Source: CAIWHR01 sp963724975 (lineage in GTDB: Bacteria; Pseudomonadota; Gammaproteobacteria; Burkholderiales; Casimicrobiaceae). Taken from it: a stretch of DNA of 64,000 nucleotides. Positions 36,998-46,461 of the stretch are shown here, one piece after another. The DNA lies in assembly GCA_963724975.1 (NCBI GenBank), contig CAVRXB010000005.1, positions 186,001-250,000 of the forward strand, written 5' to 3'. A model generated the notes under the pieces. That model was not told the DNA's origin and did no database searches. It saw only the letters and a list, made by a program, of their open reading frames with translations. The position numbers were made by a program, and so were the translations under genes. Positions within the stretch are counted from its first letter, which is position 1; each line of letters begins with the position of its first letter.

Positions 36998-37267
36998 TTA
37001 CCCGCGCAGCGACGCAGAACTGATGTCATAGACCAGAATGCCGACCGCCGCGGCAATTAGCGCGCCGCCGAACACATTGAGAAGACGGATTTCGCGAAGT
37101 CGATCACGTGTCGCGAATCTCTCCGGATGGATCATGATTTGAAGAATCGGACTTCCCCGGTGGAAAGGCAACACGTCGGGACGCCAAGTGAGGCGCGTGA
37201 GAAACGAACCCGCCACAAGCAGAAGATTCCCAATGAGCAATAGCGCGAACCAGAGAACTATCCTCAT
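36998..37267 (-). CDS. Small two-span membrane protein
   Basis: 89 residues from an ATG at 37267: MRIVLWFALLLIGNLLLVAG then a soluble loop and LNVFGGALIAAAVGILVYD. The start overlaps the stop of the methyltransferase gene (ATGA), so the two are translationally coupled. Family unknown. Confidence 0.55.
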   Translation of the reverse strand: MRIVLWFALLLIGNLLLVAGSFLTRLTWRPDVLPFHRGSPILQIMIHPERFATRDRLREIRLLNVFGGALIAAAVGILVYDISSASLRG

Positions 37268-38097
37268 GATCTCGACCACGCGCCAATCTCCGACCGCCCC
37301 ACAACGACACCGTCGCAATGGACGACCTCATTGAGCACGCGCTCGGCCAGCGTCTCAGCATCAACTTCAGCGGCAGTTGCGACACCTAGACGCTCCATCT
37401 CTGAAACGAGAGTCCAGACCAGATCGGTCTTGAACTGCACTTGATCCGAACTGCCCGCGCCGCCCCCGATCACCGACTCTAGTTGCATCGATGGCGCAGG
37501 CAGGCCTGCCCCGACGAATGCACTATGAAGCTTGATACCCATTCTCGGGTCGGCACCGGACCGCCGAAGCGTCTCGACGATCCATCGGCAGCAATGCTCA
37601 TACGTGGGTACTTGGGGAAACGATCGTGTGCCCTCCCAATCGGGTTCATGGAATACAACCACGCCGCCAGGACGAGCATGCGCAGCTACCGTTCGGAGCA
37701 TTATCGTTGGATCGGGCTGAAACATCAGCACATACCTACCGATGATCGCATCGAAAGGTTTTTCGAAGGTCATGCTGGCGGGATCGCCTTCCCTGAACGA
37801 CACGTTACGGAGCGACAGCGCACCGGCCCGTTTCCTTGCGACCGCCAGAGCCGTTGGAGCTCGATCAACTCCGACGACCTCGCCCGTTTCCCCGACTAGT
37901 TCTGCAGCCAGGAAGGCGACGTCGCCGGCGCCACTACCAACGTCAAGCACACGCATCCCGGTGGTGATCCCGGCGGCGTGAAAGAAACGGCGCGTTATCG
38001 GGCCAACGAGGCGCGCTTGGACAGCCAAACGGTTTAGTTCTCGATCCGAATGACCCAACACATAGCCCCCAGCTTCATCGGGAGTGCCCGAACCCAT
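37264..38097 (-). CDS. Class I SAM-dependent methyltransferase
   Basis: 277 residues from the ATG at 38097 behind AGGGAGG. TGMRVLDVGSGAGDVAFLAA (motif I), GEVVGVDRAPTALAVA, FREGDPASMTFEKPFDAII and GGVVVFHEPDW are the SAM core. Unlike the copy at 32606, it has no attC neighbours. Acceptor unknown. Confidence 0.8.
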   Translation of the reverse strand: MGSGTPDEAGGYVLGHSDRELNRLAVQARLVGPITRRFFHAAGITTGMRVLDVGSGAGDVAFLAAELVGETGEVVGVDRAPTALAVARKRAGALSLRNVSFREGDPASMTFEKPFDAIIGRYVLMFQPDPTIMLRTVAAHARPGGVVVFHEPDWEGTRSFPQVPTYEHCCRWIVETLRRSGADPRMGIKLHSAFVGAGLPAPSMQLESVIGGGAGSSDQVQFKTDLVWTLVSEMERLGVATAAEVDAETLAERVLNEVVHCDGVVVGRSEIGAWSRS

Positions 38098-38473
38098 GGT
38101 GATCCTCCCTGATCTGTTTTGAGTTTGGGGCACTTCGGCGTTCGACCATCACCTGCCCCGGAATCGCCGCCGCGGCAATCATAGATCCCAGTTGGCGCTT
38201 CGCCAAATTTCTGTGGTCCCGCGGGCTGGCCAGGGGGAGCCATTGCTGAGGGATGTTTTGCGCATGTTGCGTCTACTGGGGTGCGAGGCTGCGGCCTACC
38301 CCTGCTCTTCGCACGCTTAACCGTGTACGATCCGGCCAACGCGATTTCACGATCTACCGGCTGCGACCGAGTAGCAGCCCGCGCGATCGCGATATCTTCG
38401 GCGCGTAGCAGTAAGCGCCGCTACTCGACGTCGAAGTGGCGGCGCGCGCCGCGCGAACGGATCGAGAGGGCTC
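38098..38473. other. Intergenic, no supported gene
   Basis: About 375 bases between a minus-strand methyltransferase and a plus-strand regulator. Short frames here lack family features. It presumably carries two divergent promoters, which I cannot place. Confidence 0.5.
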
Positions 38474-40498
38474 GTGGCAACGCGGTCGACCCGACGCAAG
38501 CTCGCGGCTATCATGATGGCCGACATCGCCGGCTTCAGTCGTCTAATGGAGCATGACGAGTCGGCGACCTTTGCGCGACTGCAGCATCTGCGCGACGGTG
38601 TCGCGCAGCCGAAGATCGACGCGTACGGCGGCCGTCTCGTGAAGACGACGGGCGACGGATTCCTCGCCGAGTTCGCGAGCGCGACGGCCGCATTGCAGTG
38701 TGCACTCGATATCCAGCGCGATCTCATCGCGCGCGAAGCCGAGCGCAGCTCCGATCAGCGCATTCGGCTGCGGATCGGCATCAACGTGGGCGACATCATT
38801 GTCGACGGCAACGACGTTGCGGGGGATGGCGTCAACATCGCCGCGCGCCTCGAAGCGCTCGCGCCTCCCGGCGGCATCTGCATATCGGGAACCGTTCGCG
38901 AGCAGATTCACGACGATCTCGGCGTCGCGCTCTCCGATCTCGGCCTGCAGAAGCTGAAGAACATCAAGCGTGAGGTTCGTGCCTTTGCCGTCACGCCCGC
39001 CAGCGGCGCTGGTGAAACGCCTGTTGCCGCTGATGCCGATACGCCGGACGCCACTTTCGCGATTGCGCGGCACGCCGCAGCGCCGCTCCGCAAGGAGACA
39101 GCACCTTCGTCGATTGCCGTGCTTCCCTTCGTCAATCTGAGTCGCGACGAAGAGAACGAGTACTTCGCCGACGGACTCGCCGACGACCTCCTGAACGTGC
39201 TCGCGAAGATCCGCGGATTGCGCGTCGCGTCCCGCACTTCGGCGTTCTTCTTTAAGGGCAAGGACGTTGACATACCGACGGTCGCGCGAAAGCTCGACGT
39301 CGCGACGGTGCTCGAAGGGAGCGTTCGCCGTTCCGGGCAGCGCATCCGCGTCACCGCGCAGCTGATCGACGCGGCAAGCGATTCGCACCTGTGGTCGGAA
39401 GTCTACGATCGCACGCTCGACGACATCTTCGCCGTTCAGTCGGACATCGCGAACGCGGTGGTTGCTGAGTTGCGCGCCGCGCTGCTGGGCCGACGTCCGG
39501 CCACCGGAATGAGCCGCGATGTCGTTGCCGAGGTTCGAGCAGCCGCGCGTGGCCGGAGCCATGATCCCGAAGCCTATAGGCTCTACCTGCAAGGTCGCTT
39601 CTACGTATTGCGCATCACGGAGGGGGATGTCGCGCGCGGAGTGGGTTTCTACCGCCAGGCTCTCGACCGCGATCCGGCGTTTGCGCTCGCGTGGGCCGGG
39701 TTGTCGCGGGCTTACCATGCGCAGGCTGGGCGCGGATGGCTGCCCCTGGCCGAAGGCATGGAGCAAGCGGGTGCGGCGGCGCGAACCGCGTTGGAACTCG
39801 AGCCGGAGCTGCCCGAAGGGCACATCGCGCTCGGCTGGGTGCTTGCGGACTATGATTGGGATTGGAAAGGTGCTGCGACCGAGCTCGACCGGGCGCGCGC
39901 GCTCGCGCCGGGTGACGGCGACGTACATCGTGCGTCCGCCAGTCTCGCGATGCAGGTCGGTCGCCTCGAGGAAGCTATCGCGCTGGCGCGGCGCGCAGTG
40001 GCACTCGATCCCTTGAGCAAACCCGCGCATGTCGTGCTCGGCGACTGCTGCATGCGCGCCGGCCGGCTCGACGACGCAGTCGCGTCGCTTCAGCTTGCGC
40101 TCGACCTTGCGCCGAATGCGGGAATCACGCACTACATCCTGTCGTCCGCGCGACTGCTGCAGGGCCGCGCGGATGAGGCACTCGACGAGGCCGAGCGCGA
40201 AGCGATTCCTTATCTGCGCTTGCTATGCGTCGCGATGGCGCAGCACACGCGCGGCGACGCGGCCGCCTCCGACGCGGCTTTGCGCCGACTGATCGACGAA
40301 TGCAAAAGCGCCGTGTCGTTTCAGATCGCTGTCGCGCACGCATGGCGCGGTGAAGTCGACGCGGCCTTTGACTGGCTGGAGCGCGCCTATCGCGAGCGCG
40401 ATCCCGGATTGGGCGAATCGGTCGCCTATCCCCTGCTGCGCGCACTGCACGGCGATCCGCGCTGGCTCCCGCTCATGCGGAAGATGGGATTCGCATGA
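38474..40498 (+). CDS. Class III cyclase/TolB-like/TPR regulatory protein
   Basis: 674 residues from a GTG at 38474. Residues about 8-175 are a class III adenylate/guanylate cyclase domain (IMMADIAGFSRLMEHDES, KTTGDGFLAEFASA, GDGVNIAARLEALAPPGG). Residues about 215-340 resemble the TolB-like sensor (IAVLPFVNLSRDEENEYFAD, ATVLEGSVRRSGQRIRVTAQL). The rest has TPR repeats (for example LALAWAGL, ARRAVALDPLSKPAHVVLGD). Such proteins are common in soil proteobacteria, and the cyclase may be active or a nucleotide-sensing relic. Confidence 0.8.
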   Translation: MATRSTRRKLAAIMMADIAGFSRLMEHDESATFARLQHLRDGVAQPKIDAYGGRLVKTTGDGFLAEFASATAALQCALDIQRDLIAREAERSSDQRIRLRIGINVGDIIVDGNDVAGDGVNIAARLEALAPPGGICISGTVREQIHDDLGVALSDLGLQKLKNIKREVRAFAVTPASGAGETPVAADADTPDATFAIARHAAAPLRKETAPSSIAVLPFVNLSRDEENEYFADGLADDLLNVLAKIRGLRVASRTSAFFFKGKDVDIPTVARKLDVATVLEGSVRRSGQRIRVTAQLIDAASDSHLWSEVYDRTLDDIFAVQSDIANAVVAELRAALLGRRPATGMSRDVVAEVRAAARGRSHDPEAYRLYLQGRFYVLRITEGDVARGVGFYRQALDRDPAFALAWAGLSRAYHAQAGRGWLPLAEGMEQAGAAARTALELEPELPEGHIALGWVLADYDWDWKGAATELDRARALAPGDGDVHRASASLAMQVGRLEEAIALARRAVALDPLSKPAHVVLGDCCMRAGRLDDAVASLQLALDLAPNAGITHYILSSARLLQGRADEALDEAEREAIPYLRLLCVAMAQHTRGDAAASDAALRRLIDECKSAVSFQIAVAHAWRGEVDAAFDWLERAYRERDPGLGESVAYPLLRALHGDPRWLPLMRKMGFA

Positions 40499-40599
40499 CC
40501 TGGCGGTGGAGCGGCCGGCGCCGCGCTCGATCGACCTGAACTACATCGGCACGATCGCGGCGACCTGCAAGCGCCCATTATCCGCGATAGCAGCAGCGT

Positions 40600-40932
40600 T
40601 CATTTGCTCGCATAGATGCGAAGCGCTTCAAGGCGAAGCGCCAATATTTGCTCAAGTTCAGTCAGTTGTCTTTGCAATTTCAGGCGGTCGTCCGGCCCAG
40701 CGGCAACCTCGATCGACGCCTTCAGGCGAGCTCGTTCGTGAAACAACGTAATCTCCGGCGGGGCAACGCCCGCGTCTTTGAGAATTTTCATGGGCATGCG
40801 AAGTGCCTCGGGGGTTGCCTCCCATCCCGGATCCTCAGAAAACGGCTTGCCGTAGCCCTTCGCGCGACTAAGCTCGCCAGAATCGGCGGCTTCCTGAAGG
40901 TACCGCGCAATTTCTTCATCGAGTGTTCGCAT
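40600..40932 (-). CDS. DUF1992 (DnaJ-like) family protein
   Basis: 110 residues from the ATG at 40932. YLQEAADSGELSRAKGYGKPF and ALRMPMKILKDAGVAPPEI match DUF1992 (DnaJC28 conserved region); the rest is helical. In-frame sequence upstream (LTRRSTRTP) is translated attC and not part of the protein. It is a cassette gene, with the attC at 40955-41003. Confidence 0.75.
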   Translation of the reverse strand: MRTLDEEIARYLQEAADSGELSRAKGYGKPFSEDPGWEATPEALRMPMKILKDAGVAPPEITLFHERARLKASIEVAAGPDDRLKLQRQLTELEQILALRLEALRIYASK

Positions 40933-40954
40933 ATGCCGCCCCGTGACGTGCAAT

Positions 40955-41003
40955 GCCTGGCGAATCAAGTTAACCGGCGTCCGTGTTGATCGACGGGTTA
41001 AGC
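40955..41003 (-). repeat. Short attC site (49 bp)
   Basis: On the minus strand: GCTTAAC, CCGTC, GATCAACAC, a short centre, GGTTAACTTGATTC. The outer R' box has become GCCAGGC. The membrane gene's stop (40998) is inside. Confidence 0.65.
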
Positions 41004-41417
41004 CCACTGTATGACGAGTGCTGAAACAAATAGTGCTGTTGACAATACGATGCCACGAAAGGGAACGCTGAACCAATAGACCTTGCCCAGGAATACGTAG
41101 CCGGCGAGAAAAAACAGCCCCACAAGAAGGAGAAACGTGGACTGAAAGAGGAACGAGCCGTGTGCGAGCGCCAAGTATCCGTAAACCAAGCCGAAGAGAA
41201 TTGCGGCAAAGCTGTGGCTAGCATTGAAACCAATCCAGCATCTCCACATGGTAGTTTCGCGCGTGAGGATGGGCGAGACTGCGCTCATTGTTGCTTTGAG
41301 CGAAGGGTCCCGAGGATGCAACTTCGTGCCCCGAAATGTGTAGAGGAGGTGGATCAGCCCAAGCAGGAGGATGGTGGCCGCGCTCGCTGCAACGAGCGAT
41401 GTGGCGAGTGTGATCAT
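40998..41417 (-). CDS. Four-span membrane protein, cassette gene
   Basis: 139 residues with four hydrophobic segments (LVAASAATILLLGLIHLLY, FNASHSFAAILFGLVYGYLA, STFLLLVGLFFLAGYVFLG and VLSTALFVSALVIQW). Unknown function. It starts about 17 bases after a GTTAGGC box and stops within an attC, which fits an integron cassette. Confidence 0.65.
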   Translation of the reverse strand: MITLATSLVAASAATILLLGLIHLLYTFRGTKLHPRDPSLKATMSAVSPILTRETTMWRCWIGFNASHSFAAILFGLVYGYLALAHGSFLFQSTFLLLVGLFFLAGYVFLGKVYWFSVPFRGIVLSTALFVSALVIQWA

Positions 41418-41445
41418 GCGTGCGATTCAGTGTGCCTAACTAGAA

Positions 41446-41610
41446 TTATCTGCGTGCCTCGCGCCAAACCATCAGCGCGAGCCCGCCGGCGACGAAGACG
41501 CCAATCGCACTCCACCATACCGGAATCACGAACCCAACCACAACAACTTCCCAACCCGTGGAGAGACGAAGCAAGTGAGCGATTGCGATTAGCGCCAGGA
41601 AAGCGACCAC
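41446..41610 (-). CDS. Small two-span membrane protein, start uncertain
   Basis: The frame reads VAFLALIAIAHLLRLSTGWE, VVVVGFVIPVWWSAIGVF, VAGGLALMVWREARR and a TAA. It resembles a common small inner-membrane family that usually begins MRYP; here RYPFTT lies upstream but its ATG is missing, since the frame reaches back to the sulfotransferase stop. A GTG at 41610 is a possible start. It may be a 5'-clipped cassette gene. Confidence 0.5.
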   Translation of the reverse strand: MVAFLALIAIAHLLRLSTGWEVVVVGFVIPVWWSAIGVFVAGGLALMVWREARR

Positions 41611-41640
41611 GACAGTAGTGAACGGGTACCTAAATCCCGT

Positions 41641-42366
41641 TCAGCGACCGTTACGCCTGTGATAGTTCTTGGCATATATCAGCGCCGCCAGAGCGACGTC
41701 TTTGAATCCCCGACTCTTGCGGTATAACCGCCCGCTGTAACAGCTCCGCAAGGCAATCATCGACAGATCGAGACCGAAAAAGTCATTCAGACGATCAAGC
41801 GTCTGCTCGGGCTGAAGCAGGAGGTTCTCGAAGCCTGCCTGCAGGAACGGTAGGCGGGACTCCTCCAGGAATCGGATGTTCGAGCTCGTAATGCCGTTGT
41901 TGTATTCCCGCGTGTACCACATGCTCTGAATACGACGGCGGTTATTGGCGGAGATCCACCTCTGCAAATCGTCCCTGGTCAATACCAGGAAGGCCGTCTG
42001 TTCGAGATCAATTACCTTTGCCCAGACGCGAATCGTCCAGGTAAGCCGGGGATCCTTCCAAAGCCAAGGGCTGTATCGCGAACAACGCGAGACAAAATCT
42101 CTGCACGGCTGAAGGTCGTAGGTTTGAGAGGCCCGCTCGATACCAACAATGTCTTTGAAGGAGAACCGATGCTTGTGGTTGAACCCGGGAGCCAAGGCAC
42201 CGAGCAGGTGTCGATTGAGCGCGACCAGCTCGGAGTTCTCGAAAGTATCATAGTCGGTATTCTGCACGGTCTCGTTGCCAAGCCAATATCCGGCCTGACC
42301 GAACAATGCCGCGAAGACGGAACTTCCGGTCAAGCCGGGAGTAAGAATGATGACGTTCTTCTTCAC
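41641..42366 (-). CDS. Sulfotransferase-like protein, last gene of the N-oxygenase operon
   Basis: 241 residues. It begins MKKNVIILTPGLTGSSVFAAL (PAPS-loop-like), then WKDPRLTWTIRVWAKVIDLE, TAFLVLTRDDLQRW and AGFENLLLQPEQTLDRLNDFF. It would move a sulfo group from PAPS to a hydroxyl or amine. The GTG start overlaps the upstream stop (GTGA), so translation is coupled to the GNAT-like gene. Its paralog at 4562-5308 aligns from end to end. Confidence 0.7.
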   Translation of the reverse strand: MKKNVIILTPGLTGSSVFAALFGQAGYWLGNETVQNTDYDTFENSELVALNRHLLGALAPGFNHKHRFSFKDIVGIERASQTYDLQPCRDFVSRCSRYSPWLWKDPRLTWTIRVWAKVIDLEQTAFLVLTRDDLQRWISANNRRRIQSMWYTREYNNGITSSNIRFLEESRLPFLQAGFENLLLQPEQTLDRLNDFFGLDLSMIALRSCYSGRLYRKSRGFKDVALAALIYAKNYHRRNGR

Positions 42367-43382
42367 GAACCAACGATCAGGTCGCTATCTCCCCACCCCA
42401 TGTTGACCAGCCAATTGGCATCGACTTTGAATGGGATCGGGTTATCACCGAATGCAGCCATATAAAAAGGCGTATCACTTTTCTTCGCGCGAAAGCCAAA
42501 TCGTTGAAAGAGGAGACTCATCACGGAATGCATGGACGTGAGCAAGACCCTCCGGTAACGATTCGTGCCGCGGTTCGCGGATGAAATGGCGAGCAATATC
42601 CCCAGGCCGAGCTCCTCGGGGTCATCGCCATCGCAGTGCGAAACCACGAGGCAATTCGGCCAGTCCCCGAGCACTAGGTATCCTCGAGTCACGTCCCGCT
42701 TGAGAATTCGAAATATGCGATATCTCGAATAATCAAGAGCCGTGCAGAATCGCCAATTCAAATATTCCATGCCCGGATCAAGACGCAGCGTGAATGTCCC
42801 GCTTCGCTTGATCATGTCCTCAGTGAACACATTTGCCTCCTCCACCGCCAGCCCGATGCCCTTCTCTTCCCTAGCGATTCGTTCCGTAAAAGTCGCCGGG
42901 TTGATCCTTGTCAACAATCGCGCCAGGGGCTTGGAGAATTTTTTCCAGGTAGGGTCGCCGATCCGAGTCGGATAATCCCAGTTGAGCCAATAGGTCTTGA
43001 GGCCGGGGATGGGGAGCCATCTGGGCTGTTTAGCCAACATAGCATTCAGGTTCGCAGTTCCAGGCATCAAGACGCCCAGTTCGAAAGTCTTCATCCAGTG
43101 CAGCAACAAGAAGGAGAACGCGCCGGGCTTTAGCGAGTAGGTGTTGGTCCCAAAGGTGACCTCATAAACGCGGTCGCCTGCACGAATGGGTATTTTCCCC
43201 AGGCCTAAAGTGGCAAGAACATCCCCATCGTCAGCTAGCAGTAGCTGCAAGCGACTGCTGCGGTGCCCGAGATAGTAGTGGCGCAAGAATGAGTCGGAAC
43301 ACAGTAATCTTCCTCCGTCGGCTTTTCTTAGCGCCAGAGAAAGCCGATGCGCATGTTCTGGGGCATATTCGACTACTTTCAT
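42363..43382 (-). CDS. GNAT-like acyltransferase-fold protein in the N-oxygenase operon
   Basis: 339 residues from the ATG at 43382 (MKVVEYAPEHAHRLSLALRK). It opens like an acetyltransferase of the FemAB/GNAT type (LQLLLADDGDVLATLGLGKI, FSFLLLHWMKTFELGVLMPG) and ends with IFRILKRDVTRGYLVLG and LFQRFGFRAKKSDTPFY, similar to the C-terminal GNAT half. A GTG at 43487 overlaps the upstream stop (GTGA) and would add 35 residues. The acyl donor and acceptor are unknown. Confidence 0.55.
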   Translation of the reverse strand: MKVVEYAPEHAHRLSLALRKADGGRLLCSDSFLRHYYLGHRSSRLQLLLADDGDVLATLGLGKIPIRAGDRVYEVTFGTNTYSLKPGAFSFLLLHWMKTFELGVLMPGTANLNAMLAKQPRWLPIPGLKTYWLNWDYPTRIGDPTWKKFSKPLARLLTRINPATFTERIAREEKGIGLAVEEANVFTEDMIKRSGTFTLRLDPGMEYLNWRFCTALDYSRYRIFRILKRDVTRGYLVLGDWPNCLVVSHCDGDDPEELGLGILLAISSANRGTNRYRRVLLTSMHSVMSLLFQRFGFRAKKSDTPFYMAAFGDNPIPFKVDANWLVNMGWGDSDLIVGS

Positions 43383-43483
43383 GCGGAATTCATTCCCGAG
43401 GAACGAGGCCGGATTGCGCATGGGCATGAGCGGAAGCCTGCGGCATGAGTTTGAACAGATGCATCGCGTCCTGCAGCCTGATT

Positions 43484-44527
43484 TCACGAGTCGCGAACAC
43501 TTCCGGAGCTGTTGGCTGGAATTCGGACAGGAGGGATTCCGCCGGTACGTGGGGCATTCGGAATGACCTCCCGGAACTGCGCAATGAAGACCTCGACCCG
43601 GGAGCGGGCGGATGTGATGGCGTTTATTCCGTTGACTGAAGTGCCGCAGTACATGGCCATCTCTTCGATGTTTCCCCGAACGTGAATGTTCGGGACGGTG
43701 GCACCATACCGTGGGATCGGATGGATTTTGCCCAGCAGAGTGACCTCTGCGATGAAGCGAGCGGGCAACATTCGGCCTTGCATCGCGGTGAGAGAGTTGC
43801 GCAGTACTCGGTGGGACCGCCCGGTCCAGCCGACTTTGAAGAGGTCCGTCACGACGGTTTCATCCGAGTTGGCCTGTACGAGGCGCTCCTTGTAGAGCGG
43901 GTGCGCTTCACTCTCATCGGTCGCCACGAAAAGTGTCCCGCAAAGACACCCGGAAGCGCCCGCTTCGTGAAAAGCGCGGAAAGTGTGTCCGGATTCGATA
44001 CCGCCCGCGACCAGGAAAGGCATTCTGCAGCCCATGTCACGAGCTTCGGCGACCAATTCGGCGAGTGGCTGTGTTCCCAGAAGATGGCCTCCAGCTTCCG
44101 TGCCCTGCAGAATGCATGCATCGGCGCCCAGAACCCTCGATCTCTCGATCTCTGCTGCGCTGCCAATCATCGTGAGAAAGGGCCTGTGCGCATCCGCCAG
44201 GCGCTCCGCCGTTGCGGCGTCTGGCAAGCCGTAGAAGGTGAAGAAAACACTTGGATCGGACGCGTCGAGTACGGCCTCGACTTGCGCGGATAACCCCGAC
44301 GCGCTCATCAGTTCCGGAATTAGGTTGACCCCGAAGGGCTTTTCCGTGAGCGAACGCGTACGCTGGATCGTGCTCCGAATAGCCTCGGACCGCATCCGAT
44401 AAATGCCCAAAACGCCGCCTGCGCCAGCAGACGCCACCGCGGCGGCCAAGTTCGGTCCAGCGACGCCGCCCATTCCCGCTTGAATCAGGGGAAACTCGAG
44501 ACCCAGCAGGGAGGCAATGTCGTTCAT
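43484..44527 (-). CDS. Nitronate monooxygenase/FabK-like flavoprotein
   Basis: 347 residues from MNDIASLLGLEFPLIQAGMGG, the usual start of this FMN-binding TIM-barrel family (44527); a frame 96 bases longer would overlap the upstream gene. Features: VASAGAGGVLGIYRM, KPFGVNLIPELM, ILQGTEAGGHLLG with the catalytic-type histidine (His148), PFLVAGGIESGHTF. The family oxidises alkyl nitronates, or reduces enoyl-ACP in FabK. Beside an N-oxygenase, a nitronate substrate is the simpler reading. Confidence 0.75.
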   Translation of the reverse strand: MNDIASLLGLEFPLIQAGMGGVAGPNLAAAVASAGAGGVLGIYRMRSEAIRSTIQRTRSLTEKPFGVNLIPELMSASGLSAQVEAVLDASDPSVFFTFYGLPDAATAERLADAHRPFLTMIGSAAEIERSRVLGADACILQGTEAGGHLLGTQPLAELVAEARDMGCRMPFLVAGGIESGHTFRAFHEAGASGCLCGTLFVATDESEAHPLYKERLVQANSDETVVTDLFKVGWTGRSHRVLRNSLTAMQGRMLPARFIAEVTLLGKIHPIPRYGATVPNIHVRGNIEEMAMYCGTSVNGINAITSARSRVEVFIAQFREVIPNAPRTGGIPPVRIPANSSGSVRDS

Positions 44528-44619
44528 CCGGAATAAAGCATTCCCTTGGCGACGCTGTAACCGCCCCGCCGCAGGATCACGGCAGAATCCAAAGCGCGTT
44601 TCATCGCGCGCCAGCTCTC

Positions 44620-45531
44620 TCACAAGTCAGCGGTCGAAATCGGAATGCCCACCTTCGCGAAGAACATCGCCGGTCGTTCCCACCAGTCAGTTCGCAATGC
44701 CACCCACCGTTCGGAGCATTGAACGTCTCTCGCAATTTGAAGCGCGTTCCCGATGCCGAGCTCCCTGTAGACTCGCGGATTCACCAGGCGCGAAAACACA
44801 TACTGCGAATATTTGCTCACCAACGATCCGATTGTTTCGAGTTCAAGGCCCCGTTCCTGGTCTCCCATCTGACCCGCCAGCGTACTGATTACAAGCCGAT
44901 CGAAGGCTATGTGCCTGGCTTCGTCTTCGTGATGGGAACGATGGATGGACCGAACGGCAGGTTGGAGGCTTACGTCTTGCATCGCGACCCGGTTAACAAA
45001 ATCCAGAAGGGTCTCCAGAACATACACTCGGCCGAAGAACAGGAGGTCTGCACCACTTCGCGACAAAGTTGGCCTCTCGAAGGCGTAGACGATCTCGGGC
45101 ATGACCCGACCGTAGTAACGGCTGCAGAACTCGGCAAGCATGTAGGTATGCGAGTTTTCCTCGTGAATGAAGTGCTGAAGGTAGCGACTGACCGGAGCGG
45201 AATCGCCGATCCAACTGCCACAATAGAGGCGCTCGGCGAGTTCGGCGACCAAGGCCTTTTCCCCATGAATGTTGAGCGAAAAGAAATTCACCGCCTCGAA
45301 TAACCCGAGCCGCCACTGTGCCGTCTCGCCGAGCTCCGAAAACGCCGGATGGCCTACGAGGCTCAATAACCGTCGAGGCATGACCGGACGACTGTCATCG
45401 AGCCTTTCGGGAAATTCGACTCTGGCGAACGTTGGCGCGCTGTATCGTTCCGATATACGAATGAGCTTGTCCGAGAACTGCGAAAGTGGCGTCGCGCACT
45501 TGCTGGGCAAGTCGAAATCTGCCGCTGCCAT
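44620..45531 (-). CDS. AurF-like diiron N-oxygenase
   Basis: 303 residues. AurF-family enzymes use two irons to oxidise an amine to hydroxylamine, nitroso or nitro. All seven expected ligands can be placed: Glu91 (NIHGEKALVAEL), Glu125 and His128 (FIHEENSHTYML), Glu173 (VYVLETLLDFV), and His200, Glu204, His207 (RSHHEDEARHIAF). The spacing H-x3-E-x2-H and E-x2-H matches AurF. It starts 12 bases after the ligase gene stop, so it is in the operon. Confidence 0.8.
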   Translation of the reverse strand: MAAADFDLPSKCATPLSQFSDKLIRISERYSAPTFARVEFPERLDDSRPVMPRRLLSLVGHPAFSELGETAQWRLGLFEAVNFFSLNIHGEKALVAELAERLYCGSWIGDSAPVSRYLQHFIHEENSHTYMLAEFCSRYYGRVMPEIVYAFERPTLSRSGADLLFFGRVYVLETLLDFVNRVAMQDVSLQPAVRSIHRSHHEDEARHIAFDRLVISTLAGQMGDQERGLELETIGSLVSKYSQYVFSRLVNPRVYRELGIGNALQIARDVQCSERWVALRTDWWERPAMFFAKVGIPISTADL

Positions 45532-45543
45532 GTCGTTGTGCCC

Positions 45544-46461
45544 CTACAAGAGTGCGCGCGGACTGCTCGCGGTTGGAGCGGTCGCTCCACCCGGAACAAC
45601 AGCGCGCGTTGCATACGACGCACCCGCATCAATCGACGCAATCATCCGGTCGAAGTCGCCCTGATAGCGGCGCGAAATGGCATAGAGCCAGCGCTCCAAA
45701 CCAAACGCCACGCAGCCCGAAAAAGCGTGGGCCCCATCGAGCGTGCGTATGTTCCAGCGCTCGGCGAAAAAATTCCGGTGCGAATTGACAGAGGCCACGG
45801 CGACCGAGCCATCAAACACAAATTCCTCCTTCACCGGGAAGAATTGCTGCATTTGTGCCCGTCTGCCTCCTGATTCGAAGAAGGGGTCTGTGGCGACCTG
45901 TATCTCCAGCGAGATATCGATGCTCTGCGATAGCCGCACTATCCACTCCTTGTGCAGCGCGAGGCTCCGCGCGACGTCCTCGCGCATGCCGACAAAAACG
46001 ATCTCTCTCATCGTGAACGCCCGCAAACGCGTCAAAGTCTCGTAGCGAGTCTCGTTTCGAAAGCACCGTTGAACCGTGGTGATGCACACCGGGTCGGCCA
46101 GGACTCTGTCACGCATATAGGGGTAGATCGGGTAGCAGGCCGCGGAGGGCAGGAAATACTCTGTTTCGGCAAGCAGGCACGAGGGTACGGACTCCCTAGA
46201 CTCATCCCTCTCCGCGGCAACCCTTGCCAAGACATCGCGACGCAGCGGGGCGACCGCAAACCCGAGATGAGGAAAATTCTCGAAGTAATCGATGTGATCG
46301 AGAGCTGCAACAGCAGCGAGGGGCGGAAACCCGATTTCGCTAGCGCCTCCACTAACGGCCCATGTCAGAATTGCCTCGTCCAAGTGCCTGAGGACCTGGA
46401 GGTCTTCGCCGGTCAGGATCGGGAGGCCATCATCCGAATCGCATGGATCAGTCTTGCGCAT
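45544..46461 (-). CDS. Amino acid:[carrier protein] ligase-like protein (class II aaRS fold)
   Basis: 305 residues from the ATG at 46461. Class II synthetase motif 2 is seen in CFRNETRYETLTRLRAFTMRE and motif 3 in SGCVAFGLERWLYAI. Cys109 (AACYPIYPYM), Glu153 (FTMREIVFVG) and Cys250 (SGCVAFGLERW) match the zinc-ligand set of the atypical SerRS-like amino acid:carrier-protein ligases. There is no tRNA-binding domain. Those enzymes adenylate a small amino acid and load it on a carrier protein. The preceding gene encodes such a carrier and overlaps it by about 14 bases. The amino acid used cannot be read. Confidence 0.8.
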   Translation of the reverse strand: MRKTDPCDSDDGLPILTGEDLQVLRHLDEAILTWAVSGGASEIGFPPLAAVAALDHIDYFENFPHLGFAVAPLRRDVLARVAAERDESRESVPSCLLAETEYFLPSAACYPIYPYMRDRVLADPVCITTVQRCFRNETRYETLTRLRAFTMREIVFVGMREDVARSLALHKEWIVRLSQSIDISLEIQVATDPFFESGGRRAQMQQFFPVKEEFVFDGSVAVASVNSHRNFFAERWNIRTLDGAHAFSGCVAFGLERWLYAISRRYQGDFDRMIASIDAGASYATRAVVPGGATAPTASSPRALL

